DNA from: Mycteria americana
Taxonomy: Eukaryota > Chordata > Aves > Ciconiiformes > Ciconiidae
Direction of reading: 5' to 3'
Assembly: GCF_035582795.1 (NCBI RefSeq)
Contig: NW_027445626.1
Location: 682,001 to 746,000, forward strand
DNA length: 64,000 nt
Below are positions 35,625 to 47,389 of the stretch, piece after piece. Below the pieces are notes generated by a model that ran no database searches, had not been told where the DNA came from, and saw only the letters and a list, made by a program, of their open reading frames with translations. A program made the translations under genes and the position numbers. The stretch's first letter is position 1; each line of letters opens with the position of its first letter.

Positions 35625-37520
35625 AGAGGTTGCAAGAGGGGAGCCCAGCAGCTTGTTGGAGCTCATGAGCAGGTCTTTCTTCCTCTGTGCAGGGACTGAT
35701 GGCTGTGAGGGGCTGCAGCTGCTCTAGCCAGTGCAGTCTGGTGGGTGAGTCTATTTGGGCACGGCTTTGCCAGCTGTCCTTGACACATCAGAGGTCTCGC
35801 TGTGACAGACCTCTGGAGGGAGGATGCTGCCATTCAGGCCTCATCTCCAGGGAGTGGATCTCCCTGGGACTGGGGTCACAGTGGCCTCCCCCATGGGCAG
35901 TATGCTCTGGTCTGCAAGCTGAGGTCCAGGTGAAGGATGTGTGTGAGGAGGGGAGCAGTCTGTGCACCATCAAGACTGACAAAGAGGAGAGAGACGAGGT
36001 CTTTGCAGAGACCCCATAAAGGAAAGGTGCCAATTGCTGTGGAGCAGGGAAGGAGGGACAGATGGAGAGCACCCCAAAGAAGCACTGAATGGAGAGTCCT
36101 GTTGAGGCGAAGGCTGGGGACTTGTGCAGCAAGAGGAAGGCTCCTTCTAACCCACAGATCTGCAGCTACCGTGCAGGGGCAGTGCTCTGGCAAGAGGTGA
36201 AGGAGCAAGGAGGGCCAGGGTAGGCTGGAAGAAGCAGGCAGGCTCTGCAGAAAACTGAGCGAGGATACCACTGTATCAGCCCAGGGCTGAACCAGGGACC
36301 TTTAGATCTTCAGTCTAATGCTCTGCCAGCTGAGCTACTTCAGCCCTGCCCCAGCAGCCCTTGTCCCAATTCCACCCCTGCCAGGCCACAGGCTGACACA
36401 CATGAGGAGCATTCCTTGGGGAGGGTCCCAGGGAAGAGCTGTTCCTGGCCCTGGGCACAGGGACCTGTCCTCTCCCTGCCTCCATGGCCAGGTGGGCTCC
36501 AGATTTGGGTGGAGGCCAGCTTACACTGGGCATGCCAAAATGTGTGTGGGACTTCAGTCCAAACGTGACAGTGGCAAAGCAGGTGGGCAGGCCAGGCATG
36601 TGTAACTGCAGAGGCTGAGGGTGGAAGAAGTGTGGGGCTCTTGGAAGACCTTATCTCCTTCCCCATGGAAGGCCTCCTCCCCACCCTATTTTCCCCAGCT
36701 GAACTTCACTCCTTTATTCCCAACTCTTCTACCTCCTCCCCTCTGAGCAGCGCTAGGCCATGGGGAATGGGGGTTGCGGTTAATCCAGAACACTTCCTGC
36801 CTGCTGCTCCTTCCTTCTCCCACTTTTCCCATGGGGTCCCTCCTACAGGCTGCAGTCCTTCAAGATGAACCTGCTCCACTCTGTGCTCTCCACAGGCCAC
36901 AGTTCTTTCAGGAATTACCCAAATTCTCCAGCATTGCGTCCTCCACGGACTGCAGGGCTTACCTTGTCCACCATGGTCTTCTCCATAGACTGCAGGAAAA
37001 TACCTGCTGTGCTGTGGTATTCTGCTTGGGCTGCAGGGGAATATCTGCTCTGGTGCCTGGACCACCGAGGGGGTGGTTCTCCTCCTTCTTCATTGACCAT
37101 AGTGTTGCAGGGCTGTTTCTTACATGTTTTTTTTCCACTAACTCCTATTCCAGTCTGGCACTTGTGCCCCTTCTTAAATACATTTTCACACCCGTTCCAC
37201 CAGCTTTGTTGCTGGGCTCAGTTTTGGCCAGCGGTGGGTCTATTTTGGAGCTGTCTGGACCCAGCCCTGTCTGGCATGGAGGCAGCCCTTGGTCTTCTCT
37301 CACAGAGGTCACACATGCAGCCTCCTCGCTACCAAACCCTGGTCATGGACACCAATGCACTGTGTAAATCTTTGCCTTGCTAAATGGTGTCCCCTGCTCT
37401 TCCCTCATCAAGAAATCCAGCCTAGTTGCTGGGGAGGAAGAGAGAGCAAGAGAGAAGGCCTTGATGCTGTGAAAGCACTCTTCCGCAAATAGCTACAACA
37501 CTGGTGTATTATAACACTGT
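35625..37520 (-). repeat. Inverted repeat arm A
   Basis: The reverse complement of this segment matches 62,106-64,000 nearly base for base; paired coordinates add to about 99,625. One 90-codon sample differs at two residues. The arm carries a tRNA-Phe-like sequence and a worn ERVL-type LTR. Because arm B touches the window end, the true arm is longer than 1.9 kb. Confidence 0.92.
36272..36344 (-). pseudogene. tRNA-Phe(GAA)-like sequence
   Basis: A 73-nt minus-strand match to tRNA-Phe. The anticodon stem-loop TTAGA-CTGAAGA-TCTAA with anticodon GAA is perfect, followed by AGGTC and the T stem CCTGG. D-arm pairing is good. The 3' acceptor strand 'ctgatac' does not pair with 'gctgaag', so aminoacylation is unlikely. 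A T4 run follows 17 nt downstream. Probably a pseudogene or a tRNA-derived copy; the second copy in arm B is more decayed. Confidence 0.65.
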
Positions 37521-37526
37521 GGTCAC
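36680..37526 (-). mobile_element. ERVL-type LTR fossil, minus strand (arm A)
   Basis: Same LTR as in arm B, in reverse orientation. It contains variable short repeats of the type 'ctgcagcccatggagaa', an AATAAA signal near its 3' side ('ggaataaaggagtgaag') and 'tgctttcacagcatcaagg' near its 5' side. Broken. It abuts another ERVL element at 37,527. Confidence 0.7.
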
Positions 37527-39652
37527 TGTCCTGGTTTTGGCTGGGATAGAGTTAATTTTCTTCTTGTGGGGGTGGTTACAGCAATGGAAGCAGAATAATT
37601 GGCAGCACAGAGGCAAACCCATCTGGGCTGCAGCATTGTGGCAAAATATTGCTGCCTGTGTAGAGAACCTGGTGGTAAAAGTATGTCACGTAGATGCTCA
37701 CATACCCAAGAGTCGGGCCACTGAGGAACATCAAAACAACCAGCAGGTGGATCAGGCTGCTCAGATTGAAGTGGCTCAGGTGGATCTGGACTGGCAACAT
37801 AAGGGTGAATTATTTATAGCTCGGTGGGCCCATGACACCTCAGGCCATCAAGGAAGAGATGCAACATATAGATGGGCTCACGATTGAGGGGTGGGCTTGA
37901 CCATGGACACTATTGCATGGGTCATCCATGAATGTGAAACATGCACTGCAATTAAACAATCCAAGTTGTTAAAGCCTCTGTGGTATGGAGGGCGATGGCT
38001 GAAATATAAATATGGGGAGGCCTGGCAGATCGATTATATCACACTCCCACAAACCCACCAAGTGCTTACAATGGTGGAATCAACCACCGGATGGCTGGAA
38101 ACATATGCTGTGCCCCATGCCACCGCCCGGAACACTATCCTGGGCCTTGAAAAGCAAGTCCTATGGCGACATGGCACCCCAGAGAGAATTGAGACAGACA
38201 ACGGGACTCATTTTTGAAACAACCTCATAGACACGTGGGCCAAAGAGCATGGCATTGAGTGGGTATATCACATCCCCTATCATGCACCAGCCTCCGGGAA
38301 AATCAAACGATACAATGGACTGTTAAAGACAACACTGTGAGCAATGGGTGGTGGGACATTCAAACATTGGGATGCACATTTAGCAAAGGCCACGTCATTA
38401 GTTAATACTAGGGGATCTGCCAATCGAGCTGGCCCTGCCCTATCAGAACTTCTACACACTGTCGAAGGGGATAAGGTCCCTGTAGTGCACATAAAAAACA
38501 TGCTGGGGAAGACAGTCTGGGTTACTCCTGCCTCGGGCAAAGGCAAGCCCATTCGTGGGATTGCTTTTGCTCAAGGACCCGGGGGCACTTGGTGGGTAAT
38601 GCCAAAGTATGGGGAAGTCCAATGTATACCTCAAGGGGATTTGATTTTGGGTGAGAATAGCCAATGAACTAAATGGTTTGATGTCACTTGCTATATAATA
38701 CTGTATGTCATCACTTTTATGGTGACTATACACCATATCAATGGTATTTCAGTAAGGATCACCCAGATTAATGAAGAATGAGCTTTGATGAAACCAAGCA
38801 AAGTGCAGCAGTGATGGAACGAGAACTGGCTTCAGCATGCAACAATGCAACACCACGCACCATCTCTCCTGCCCTGAAAGACTGTTATGACAGATAGAGC
38901 CCAAAGTCATGGACTAAATGAACTCAATGGACATTGTAGAGGGATGGCCCATAGACCAAGGGAATGATAGCTGTGTGTATATATCTAGAGACAGGGAAAG
39001 TGGTGGTGATTAATTGTATTAGAAAGGGTAGAACCTGGGCATGACATAGATGGTATAGAATAAGGGGTGAACACTGTCCTGGTTTCGGCTGGGATAGAGT
39101 TAATTTGCTTCCTAGTAGCTGGTGTAGTGTTGTGTTTTGGATTTTAGTATGAGAATAATATTGATAACACGCTGATGTTTTGGCTGTTGCTAAGTGGTGT
39201 TTATGCCAGTCAAGGAGTTTTCAGCTTCCCATGCTCTGCCAGGTGCAAAAGAAGTTGGGAGGGGACACAGCCAGGAGAGTTGATCCAAACTGACCAAAGG
39301 GCTATTCCATACCATATGATGTCATGCTCAGTATATAAACTGGGGTGAGTTGGCTGGGGAGCAGGGGTCACTGCTTGGGGACTGGCTGGGCTTCGGTCGG
39401 CAGGTGGTGAGCAGTTGTATGAGGTTTTTTTTCCTTGGGTTTTGTTCCTCTCTTTCTCTCTTATTGTTTTCCTTCTCATTACAATTTATTATTACTATTT
39501 AGTTTTTGTTGTTCAAATTATTAAACTGTTCTTATCTCAGCTCATGAGTATTCTTACTTTTGCTCTTCCGATTCTCTCCCCCATCCCACCAGGGAGGGTA
39601 GGGTGAACGAGAGTCTGTGAGGTACTTAATTGCCAACTGGGACTAAACCACA
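37527..39652 (+). mobile_element. ERVL endogenous retrovirus fossil
   Basis: Begins with LTR-start sequence 'tgtcctggttttggctggga'. Next comes a pol segment (37,576-38,670): the end of RNase H and an integrase with HH-CC zinc-finger and catalytic-core text ('WQIDYITLPQ', 'ETDNGTHF', 'HAPASGKIKRYNG'). Then follows a non-coding stretch, and a 3' LTR at 39,075-39,652 with TG/CA ends, a 'cagtatataaactgg' TATA region and an AATTATTAAA-type signal. No env is expected for ERVL. Clearly broken, with only part of pol left and several breaks; of moderate age. It sits in a CR1 copy on its right side. Confidence 0.88.
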
Positions 39653-39980
39653 ATAAAGGCTTGACTAAAGTCCAAGTAGACAACATGCACAGCCTTCCCC
39701 TCATCCACTAAGCGGTTCGCCTTGTCATAGAAGGAGATCAGGTTAGCCAAACAGGACCTGCCTTTCATAAACCCACGCTGACTGGGCCTGCTCACCTGCT
39801 AAACTCCAGTCAACTGGCACCATCGCGCTTAGCCAGGACTGCTGAGAAAGGATTGAAAGTGTCTTGGTGGGGACTTCTGCCAGCTCCCTCAGTACTCTTG
39901 GGTGGATCCCATTCAGCCCCATAGACTTGCGTGTGTCTCAGTTGTGTAGCAGATCACTAACCATTTCCCCTTGGATTATG
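39653..39980 (-). mobile_element. CR1 LINE fragment, minus strand
   Basis: Reading the minus strand, RT text appears: 'MKGRSCLANLISFYDKANRL', 'GKAVHVVYLDFSQAF', and before it 'GIHPRVLRELAEVPTKTLS'. The ERVL 3' LTR joins inside the conserved 'DFSKAF' region, showing that the ERVL entered this CR1. It appears to be the same insertion as at 1,738-2,680. Confidence 0.82.
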
Positions 39981-41130
39981 GGTGCAACAGTGGGAGATTT
40001 GTCTGCTCATTCCCTCCATGGTCTCTTCAGTGATGGCTCTCAGTGGGGACCACTAACACCCTCAGAAACTTGGAGGTTTGCTGCTGACTTTTACTTCTCT
40101 AGAGGCCAGTTCGTTCTACTTTTAGTATCTGCAGTTCAGGAACTTAGCACCACAGGGCTCATTCACATACAAAATGCCCTAAGAAGCCAACTCTCTGGGC
40201 ATAATCTTCTTAATTCCCCAGTTCTTATGTGGTTAATTAGAGAGATTTCAGAAGTGAAAAGATTTCAATAGTCAAAAACAGTAAGAAAGGATTTCTTTTT
40301 CTTCCCCTTTTCTTCATTTGTCTGCTTACACATTAAGGGCTATCAGCAATCTCCAAATCACATTGAAAGTGAACATATTCAAGACTGAATACGTAGAGAA
40401 GGCAAGGCCCTGTGTGTCAGACACTCTATGGGCAACCTTTGTCCCTCCCTCCAACCCCACATGTCTCTCATCAGGCACCTGGGATTTACAGCACCTTTGT
40501 TCACATCTGAGCTTTCTCCACTACAGTCTGTAGCTGCATGTTTCAGCCCATTGGCACCAGTTTCCACCTGCTTTGCTTGGGGAACGAGCTGCACCCAGAC
40601 ACAGAAGGATGTTTCTTAATTGCCAAAAAACAGAAACAAATGAAGGCACAGTGCAATAATAAAAAAAAAAAAGGCACTCCTCTGCTGTCTATGAAGTGCA
40701 CTTTACTTCCCCTGAAGTCCACTCTCCACAGTGGATAGCCTTAGACCTATAGAAAACACATTTTTGTGTCAAGCACAGATCCCAAGAAACCCCAAAGCAC
40801 TCCCTGCCTCGGGCTCTGTCCATATTCAGTCTTGGCACACAGTGAGTCCCACGCTGAACTCACGAGCTCCCTCAATCCACAGAGGGAAGCAAAGACACAA
40901 AGTGTACAAAAGACTCTCTTTTGACTAGCCAAATCTGCATTCATCCCAACATCTCTGGGTTACAGGAGCATGTTCTTTGTAGCCTCTGCAGCATCCAGAC
41001 CTACTCATTCCTCATTCTCCTCCAGCGCTGGACAGCTTGGGTGCAATTGTCCAGGCTTCCTTTTCTACTCAAGAGAGAGCAATCCATTGTCTCCACTGAG
41101 ATGCTTTGCCCTACCCTGCCTGTCCAACAG
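39966..41130 (+). repeat. Segmental duplication, copy 2 (no gene seen)
   Basis: Direct copy of 2,625-3,755. At its right end the ERV fossil present in copy 1 is missing, so this end gives an approximate empty site. No gene recognised. Confidence 0.8.
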
Positions 41131-43609
41131 CTCCTGCTCCAGAAATGCTCCCAGCAGCCCTGGGTCACATTTCCTAGTAATATGTCGGGGCTTCAGCTAC
41201 CCGCACATATCTTGGAGGCAGTGGCCACCTCTGTGGACAACTGTATCAGCCCTTGAATGAAGATGTTAAGCAGAAGTTGAGACATATGCAGAAAAGGCCT
41301 GGGTGCACTAAGTGTATAAGAAGTCTTCCTTTTCAGAACTTTGATGCTGCTCTGTAAATTCTCATGATTTTTCCATAGGCCATGGACGTGGACCAGCGAG
41401 CTGATGGCACTTTCTCTCCCTCTATGTAAATAGAGATTGATACATCCGGTCCCTTCTGACTGGTAATTTTGACTTTGCTCAAGTAGCCCTTGATTTGATT
41501 CCTATCCAGCGTTGGCTGTTTTCCTCCAGAGTCCTGCCTTGAGGCACAAAGGCCTGGGATTAACTTTGCTTCTTCTTTAACTGTCCCTGAAGTAGTACCA
41601 GCTCATTATGGTGTCCTTGAATTTACTTTCAAGTTTCAAATGAGATTTGTTATAGACCAATTCTATTGTTGGAGGATGCTGTCCTTGAAGACCAGATGTA
41701 CTGAGCTGGGCTACCATTGGATCCCCACTAGAACTGCCCAGAATAGGCCAAAGTCTGCTCCTCTGATGTCCGGCAGGCATCTGCAGTCTCCTATTTTCCT
41801 TCCTCAGTCCCCTCAGGAGCGGGGATCCAATATTTTAGGGTGACGACAGCCAAGATTTACAATGATCTTCACACCTCTGACCATTTCTTCCTTGCTGGCA
41901 AGTGTCAGAACCAGGCTTGCCTTACCTTTGTTGGCCCACCTGGCAGCTGTGCTAAGCGGTAGTCCCAAGAAACTCCAAAAACTGCCTGGACTGTTTGCAT
42001 GCTGCTGCGTGACCCTTCCAGAAAATGCCAGGGTCATTAAAATCCCCAGCGAGGCCCAGCCTTCTACATCCAGAGACTCCCTGGCGGTGCTTAGAAAAGA
42101 CTATGCCCCCTTCTCCACCCTGACTGGGGGTTCCTCATCTCCCACCACAATGTCACTTTTACTGGTCCCTCCTCTGATCCTCACTCATAAGGGCTCAACA
42201 AAGTTTTCACTTGCCCATAGAGGAGCTCCACACATCCCAGCAGCTTCTTCACTTTGAGAGAAACCCCACAGCTGAGCCTTCCAGCCCGCCTGTCCTGAAA
42301 AGCCTGTACCCATCCATTGCAGCGCCCCAAGCTGTGTGACTTGTTCTACCACGCCTTGGCAGTTAGTCCATCGACGCCAAGAAGCACAGGCTCCAGCTCG
42401 TCCTGGCTCTGCCCCTGGCTGAGGGCAAGGGTGCACATTTGGGCTGTAGCACCTCAGGGGAAACCTGGTAGCAAGCCTCCAAAACCCCGTGTGTGCAAAG
42501 GCTTTGCTTCAGAGCAGAGACATGCCAGAGTGGACAGCAGATGGACGACTAAAGCTGAAATTGGATGCCAAGAGAGTGAGGCAACCCTGCTGTCCCCAGG
42601 GACAGAGAGAAACAGGGCTGGGAAATGCAGCCCTGGAAAGAAATGGGTTTACTTCAGTGGTGTCTCTGCTGCCCCTGAGGGTGGATGGGAAGGTGATCTC
42701 CATGAATGACAAGGTGCTGCTGACAGGCCCACTGTCAAAACTGTTGGTCCGTTCCTTGGCTGTATCCTCAAGGGGGTGACTAAAGGTTGGTGGAGAAAAA
42801 AAACAGTAGTGTGAGAATGGAGACCCCCATTGGAGACCCCAGTGTGGTGTGCCTTATGTTATGGACTGCCCTACGTCTCCTGGATAGAAAAAGGACAGAC
42901 CTTGCCACAGTGCAGTGGTGGCAATCCGTGGCTTGCAGAAAGGCACCGAACCTGTCTGCAGTGCTGTCCGGGGTGTCCGTCACATTCTTGCTCTGAATGG
43001 GGATGGCTTTCCTGGGCTGTACCTGCCAGCCGCATGTCGTTCTGTGCCAGAGCCTTGGCATCTCATGTAACACTACAGGCCTCTATTTGCACATTAAATA
43101 GAGTAACTGTCTGGAATTTGATTAAGTAATATGGGGATGAAAACCGTTGTTATAGTCAGTGGAGATCTAGGCAACCCAGCTGATGGAAAAGACAGAGAAA
43201 CGCAGCTCTCCCTATGACACAGGACACTATTTGGTCAGGAGGCAGTGTAGGCTGCCAGAAGATAGTAAACGGGCAGGTGCAGCTGTCTTGCACATGCCTT
43301 GGGCAACCTCTGGTACCTCAAACCTCACCAGATATTTCATCTAAACAGCCACCTCCTGCCCTACCTCTTCATCATTTACCACGGGAGCTGAGACAAGGAC
43401 CTCACATGCAGGTGCCTCTTTAACGCAGGCCTCAACTGAGGCAAGAGGAATGCCGCCTTCCGTGGGTTTGTGACAGGCATGGGAGGGAGCTGGGTCCCCC
43501 TCCAGCGCTAACAATAGAAACGCAGGCTGAGATGCCTCAATTGACTCAGCTGAATCCCTTCCCTCAGCAGGAGTAAAGAAGATCCCTTGTCTGGGTGTCC
43601 TGCCTAATG
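41131..43609. other. Upstream part of the second OR unit; no gene seen
   Basis: Contains one CR1 piece in minus orientation (about 41,440-41,570) shared with 5,440, 6,300 and 950. The remainder matches parts of 6,590-7,690 in the first unit and, inverted, the left window edge. Confidence 0.5.
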
Positions 43610-44036
43610 AGAAGACAAAAAAGGTGATTTTTAGACCTAACTCTGTCTCTGAGAGGAGCAATGCCACTGCAGGAAAGAAGTGTCTCTCTGCAGCTGAGGG
43701 AGGGAACATTCAGCCTGTTTCACAGCAGGTTCCCCTGGAGCCCCAGGGACACCTGGAGGGAGCCCAGAGGGGCAGAGGAAGTGCTGCCTTGGGCTGCTCC
43801 TCTGCTGCTCAGCTGGGCCGGGCTCCTGGGATGCAGGGAGCTCCTGGCAAGCGGGCAGCACTGCAGAGAGACAGCTCTGCCCAGGAGCGGCTCCTCCAGA
43901 AATTGCAGCAGGGCTGAGGGCAGTGTCTGCAGGCACCGAGGGGAGACGAGTGCGGCAGAGAGAGCTTAAAGGCAGTCTGGGGTGGGAGGACAGAGCTGAG
44001 CTTGTTCACAGAGAAATCTTCACAGCATTTGACACA
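43610..44036 (+). promoter_or_regulatory. Conserved promoter and 5' non-coding exon of the second OR gene
   Basis: Counterpart of 7,690-8,150. A TTAAA box at 43,966-43,970 lies 66 nt before the end of the exon, and the donor gtaagt starts at 44,037. No ATG lies between box and donor. A clear acceptor 'ccttggacag' ends at 46,078, giving an intron of about 2.04 kb (44,037-46,078; no other gene in it). Confidence 0.5.
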
Positions 44037-46101
44037 GTAAGTCTCTGGCAGCAGGGCAATGCAGATGAGTCTTGCAGAGCTGGCACATGCCATGACTGAT
44101 AGGACCTGTGAGGATGTCTGTCTTGGCTTCTCTGGGGTGAAGAAGGAGGACGTAGTCCAGAGCAGGGCTTCCCCGTTGCACTGTCAGAAGGTTCTCCTGG
44201 GGATGGCTGCAGGGGTGTGAAGCCGGGTGTGCAGGCAGGGCTGCCCAGGGCTGTCCTTCAGAGCAGGGTCCCTGTGCCCCAGGGGGCTGTGTGCCAGGGC
44301 AGGGACCCTGCTGCCTGCCCGGGTCCGCACTCAGCACGCCCGGGGAGCTCCCCATGGCGCTGCGGGGGGAAGCTCTGTGTGGAAGGAGCAACTCCTGGCA
44401 GGGCAGGCAGGGTCCTGCTGTTGAGAGGGTGCTGCATGGACCAGGGCTGCTCACAGCTCCAGGTTACCCCCAGGGCATTTCCAAGGGGACTTTTGCAGAG
44501 AAAGGTCAAAATGGGGATTACATTATATGGAAGGATTCAGTGCTTTGAGTTTTCTCTTCTTGGTTGGCTGGGTGGGCAGTGGTTGATGGAAATCTTTTCT
44601 GCACTCTGGAGAAGACCCCCGTTCTAACTAGGACTTCTCTGAGTGTCTCCTGAGCTCCTGTATATACAGAGATGTCCCTGGTCAGTGCCTTGCTACTAAG
44701 AGGTTTCTGCAGGGCAGAGCAGAGAACACAGCGGGTGGGATGGGGTCTGTGAGCACAGACAGGGAGGACACATGGGGACAGAGAAGCAGCTCCCAGCAGA
44801 GCCAGCTCCAGGCAGCAGAGTCATGGGCAGGCAGGGAGAGGGAGCTGCTGCCAGCAATGCCATGGGAGGGGCTTTTGGGCACCTCCCTGACATCCCCTGC
44901 AGCACAAACACTTTCCTGGAGCATCCCCCTGATCTCCTCTCCCATCCAGCACAGCTTCTGCCCCCAGGGTCTTGGGGTTTCAGGCTGAGTCTTCTTCTTA
45001 GCAGCCTGACACCCCATAAGGAGAAACACCTGAGGGCCTGTTTGTCTGTCCCTGTCCTTCGTCCCTTGGCAGGAGCATTGGGGTATTTCTTTGTGTTTCC
45101 CCTCCTGTCCTTGCTGCTTTTGTCCCCACCTTACCTGGGGGCTCTGGGCACTGCAGTGTGTGGGGCTGGCAATGAGCTGACCCTCACTTCAGGGCACCCC
45201 ATCCTCAGGATTTTTGACTATTTGCTGGGGGTCCTGCTGGGCTGCAGGCTGCCTCCCCACAAGGGCACAGCTCTCCCATGGCATCTCTGTGCCCCAGAGA
45301 GGAGGGAGCCCCATGGAGAAGAATATTCGGTGCTAAGGCCATGGCAATGCTGCTCATCATCTCTATGTGGGCAGCTGCAATGAGCCCTGTGTGTCCCTGG
45401 CTGGGAGGGGGGAGCTGAGATCCTCCTCAGGTACGATGAGATGGCAGGGAGGGCTTTGGAGATCTGCACTGAGAAACTGGATTCCTCTGCTCTCAGCAGT
45501 GTCCAGTTTCTCCTCAGGGGATCATCGGGGTGTGATCATCGTCCTGCGCAAAGAGCTGCAAGGAAAGGGCAGCTGAGACCAGGGCTGATGGAGAGAGCAG
45601 CTCTCCATAGCCTGCACTAAGGGACAGTCCCTTTGCCTGTCAGCACCCACACGGTTTCACTTGGAGTGCAAGAGGAATGCCAAGGCTTTCTGCCTTAAAA
45701 ACACTCCTCAGTTGTGGTGAGGCAACTAGAACAAAATACACAAACCAAAATCCCCACAGCTCTCCTCTGCTCTCAGGTGAAATGGGAGCAATAATGCTGC
45801 AAAGCTCATTGGTATCAAAGGCGGATTTAATCCGAGATGGCCCTGTGTTCCTGTTTACCTTTTGCTATAGGGCAGGACGGACACGTCAAGAGTCCACAGC
45901 AGAGCTCCCTGCTCCCAATGGCACCCTCTGCCAACACCACGCAGAGCTCATAAAAGGGACATGACAAAGGTCTACCTGAAAGGGGCAAGGAAGTCTGGGG
46001 GGTTTCCATGAGAACTGGAATAGGTTTTGCTCAGAGAACTCTGCCTTAACTTCTCACTGCCTTTTCCTCCTTGGACAGGTGCCCATGCCCACAAGCAGCA
46101 A

Positions 46102-47067
46102 ATGTCCAATGCCAGCTCCATCACTGAATTCCTCCTCCTGGCATTTGCAGACACACGGGAGCTGCAGCTCTTGCACTTCTGGCTCTTCCTGGGCATCTAC
46201 CTGGCTGCCCTCCTGGGCAACGGTCTCATCATCACCACCGTAGCCTGTGACCACCACTTCCACACCCCCATGTACTTCTTCCTCCTCAACCTCTCCCTCC
46301 TTGACCTGGGCTCCATCTCCACCACTGTCCCCAAAGCCATGGCCAATTCCCTGTGGGACACCAGGGCCATCTCCTACAGAGGATGTGTTGCACAGGTCTT
46401 TCTGTTTGTCTTTTTCATTTCAGCTGAGTATTTTCTTCTCACTGTCATGGCCTATGACCGCTACATTGCCATCTGCAAGCCCCTGCACTACAGGACCCTC
46501 CTGGGCAGCAGAGCTTGTGTCCACATGGCAGCAGCTGCCTGGGGCAGTGGTTTCCTCTATGTTCTGATGCACACTGCCAATATATTTTTAATACCACTCT
46601 GCAAGGGCAATGCTGTGGAGCAGTTCTTCTGTGAATTTCCCCAGATCCTCAAGCTCTGCTGCTCAGATGTCTACCTCAGGGAATTTCGACTTCTTGTGTT
46701 CAGTGCTTTTGTCTTTTTGGGGTGTTTTGTTTTCATTGTGCTGTCCTATGTGCAGATCTTCAGGGCTGTGCTGAGGATCCCCTCTGAGCAGGGACGGCAC
46801 AAAGCCTTTTCCACGTGCCTCCCGCACCTGGCTGTGGTCTCTCTGTTTTTGATCACTGCCTTGTTTGCCTGCCTGAAGCCTCCCTCCATCTCCTCCCCAT
46901 CCCTGAATCTAGTGGTTGCTGGTCTGTACTCGATGGTGCCTCCAGCAGTCAACCCCCTCATCTACAGCTTGAGGAACCAGGAGCTCAAGGTAGCAGTCTG
47001 GAAACTGATGACTGAATGTTTTCCAAAAACTGTAGTGTGTCCATCTTCTTCAACAGATGGCTCATAA
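46102..47067 (+). CDS. OR14-like olfactory receptor (second copy, intact)
   Basis: Class A GPCR for odorants, 321 residues from the ATG at 46,102. This start is chosen because it directly follows a good splice acceptor (exon begins 46,079) and gives the usual short N terminus 'MSNASSITEFLLLAF' with an N-glycosylation site NAS. An upstream in-frame ATG at 46,027 lies inside the presumed intron. Motifs: 'GNGLIITTVA' (TM1), PMYFFLLNLSLLDLG (TM2), MAYDRYIAICKPLHY (after TM3), paired extracellular-loop cysteines, 'HKAFSTCLPHLAVVS' (TM6) and 'PPAVNPLIYSLRNQELK' (TM7). Close relative of the receptor at 10,511-11,533, and duplicated with its upstream region. Confidence 0.93.
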   Translation: MSNASSITEFLLLAFADTRELQLLHFWLFLGIYLAALLGNGLIITTVACDHHFHTPMYFFLLNLSLLDLGSISTTVPKAMANSLWDTRAISYRGCVAQVFLFVFFISAEYFLLTVMAYDRYIAICKPLHYRTLLGSRACVHMAAAAWGSGFLYVLMHTANIFLIPLCKGNAVEQFFCEFPQILKLCCSDVYLREFRLLVFSAFVFLGCFVFIVLSYVQIFRAVLRIPSEQGRHKAFSTCLPHLAVVSLFLITALFACLKPPSISSPSLNLVVAGLYSMVPPAVNPLIYSLRNQELKVAVWKLMTECFPKTVVCPSSSTDGS

Positions 47068-47269
47068 TGTCACTCAGTACAGGCCCAGCCTTTCTTTATT
47101 AGTTTCTGTGCTTGTCATTCTTGCTTTTTTATTTTATTGCTTTTTTCACTTGTGATCATGTTGTCCACAAAGAGATATGGACACTCCACTTCTGCTTCAT
47201 TATCTACCTCACTAGTGTGACCCAGCAACTGGGTAAATAAGGAGCTATACTCCTTCTCTAATTAAACAA

Positions 47270-47275
47270 AATAAA
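47270..47275 (+). promoter_or_regulatory. Possible polyadenylation signal (AATAAA) of the second OR
   Basis: AATAAA about 200 nt after the OR stop codon, in an A/T-rich setting. Assignment by position only. Confidence 0.4.
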
Positions 47276-47389
47276 TGTACTTGCATTGTCTGGTCTGTCT
47301 GAGACCCAAGCAACTAAAACCGAGCCAAATGTTTTTCCTCATTGGTTCCCTCCCAAGTTAGAGGGGAAAAGAAGGACCTAAAAGCTTCC

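Noticed and set aside
36774-37367. 197-codon open frame in arm A (and its counterpart in arm B)
   Set aside because: It is the antisense of an ERVL-type LTR with internal short repeats, not a gene.
46027-46101. Upstream ATG as start of the second OR
   Set aside because: It would lie in the presumed intron before a strong acceptor and add an unusual N-terminal extension; the ATG at 46,102 gives the normal OR start.
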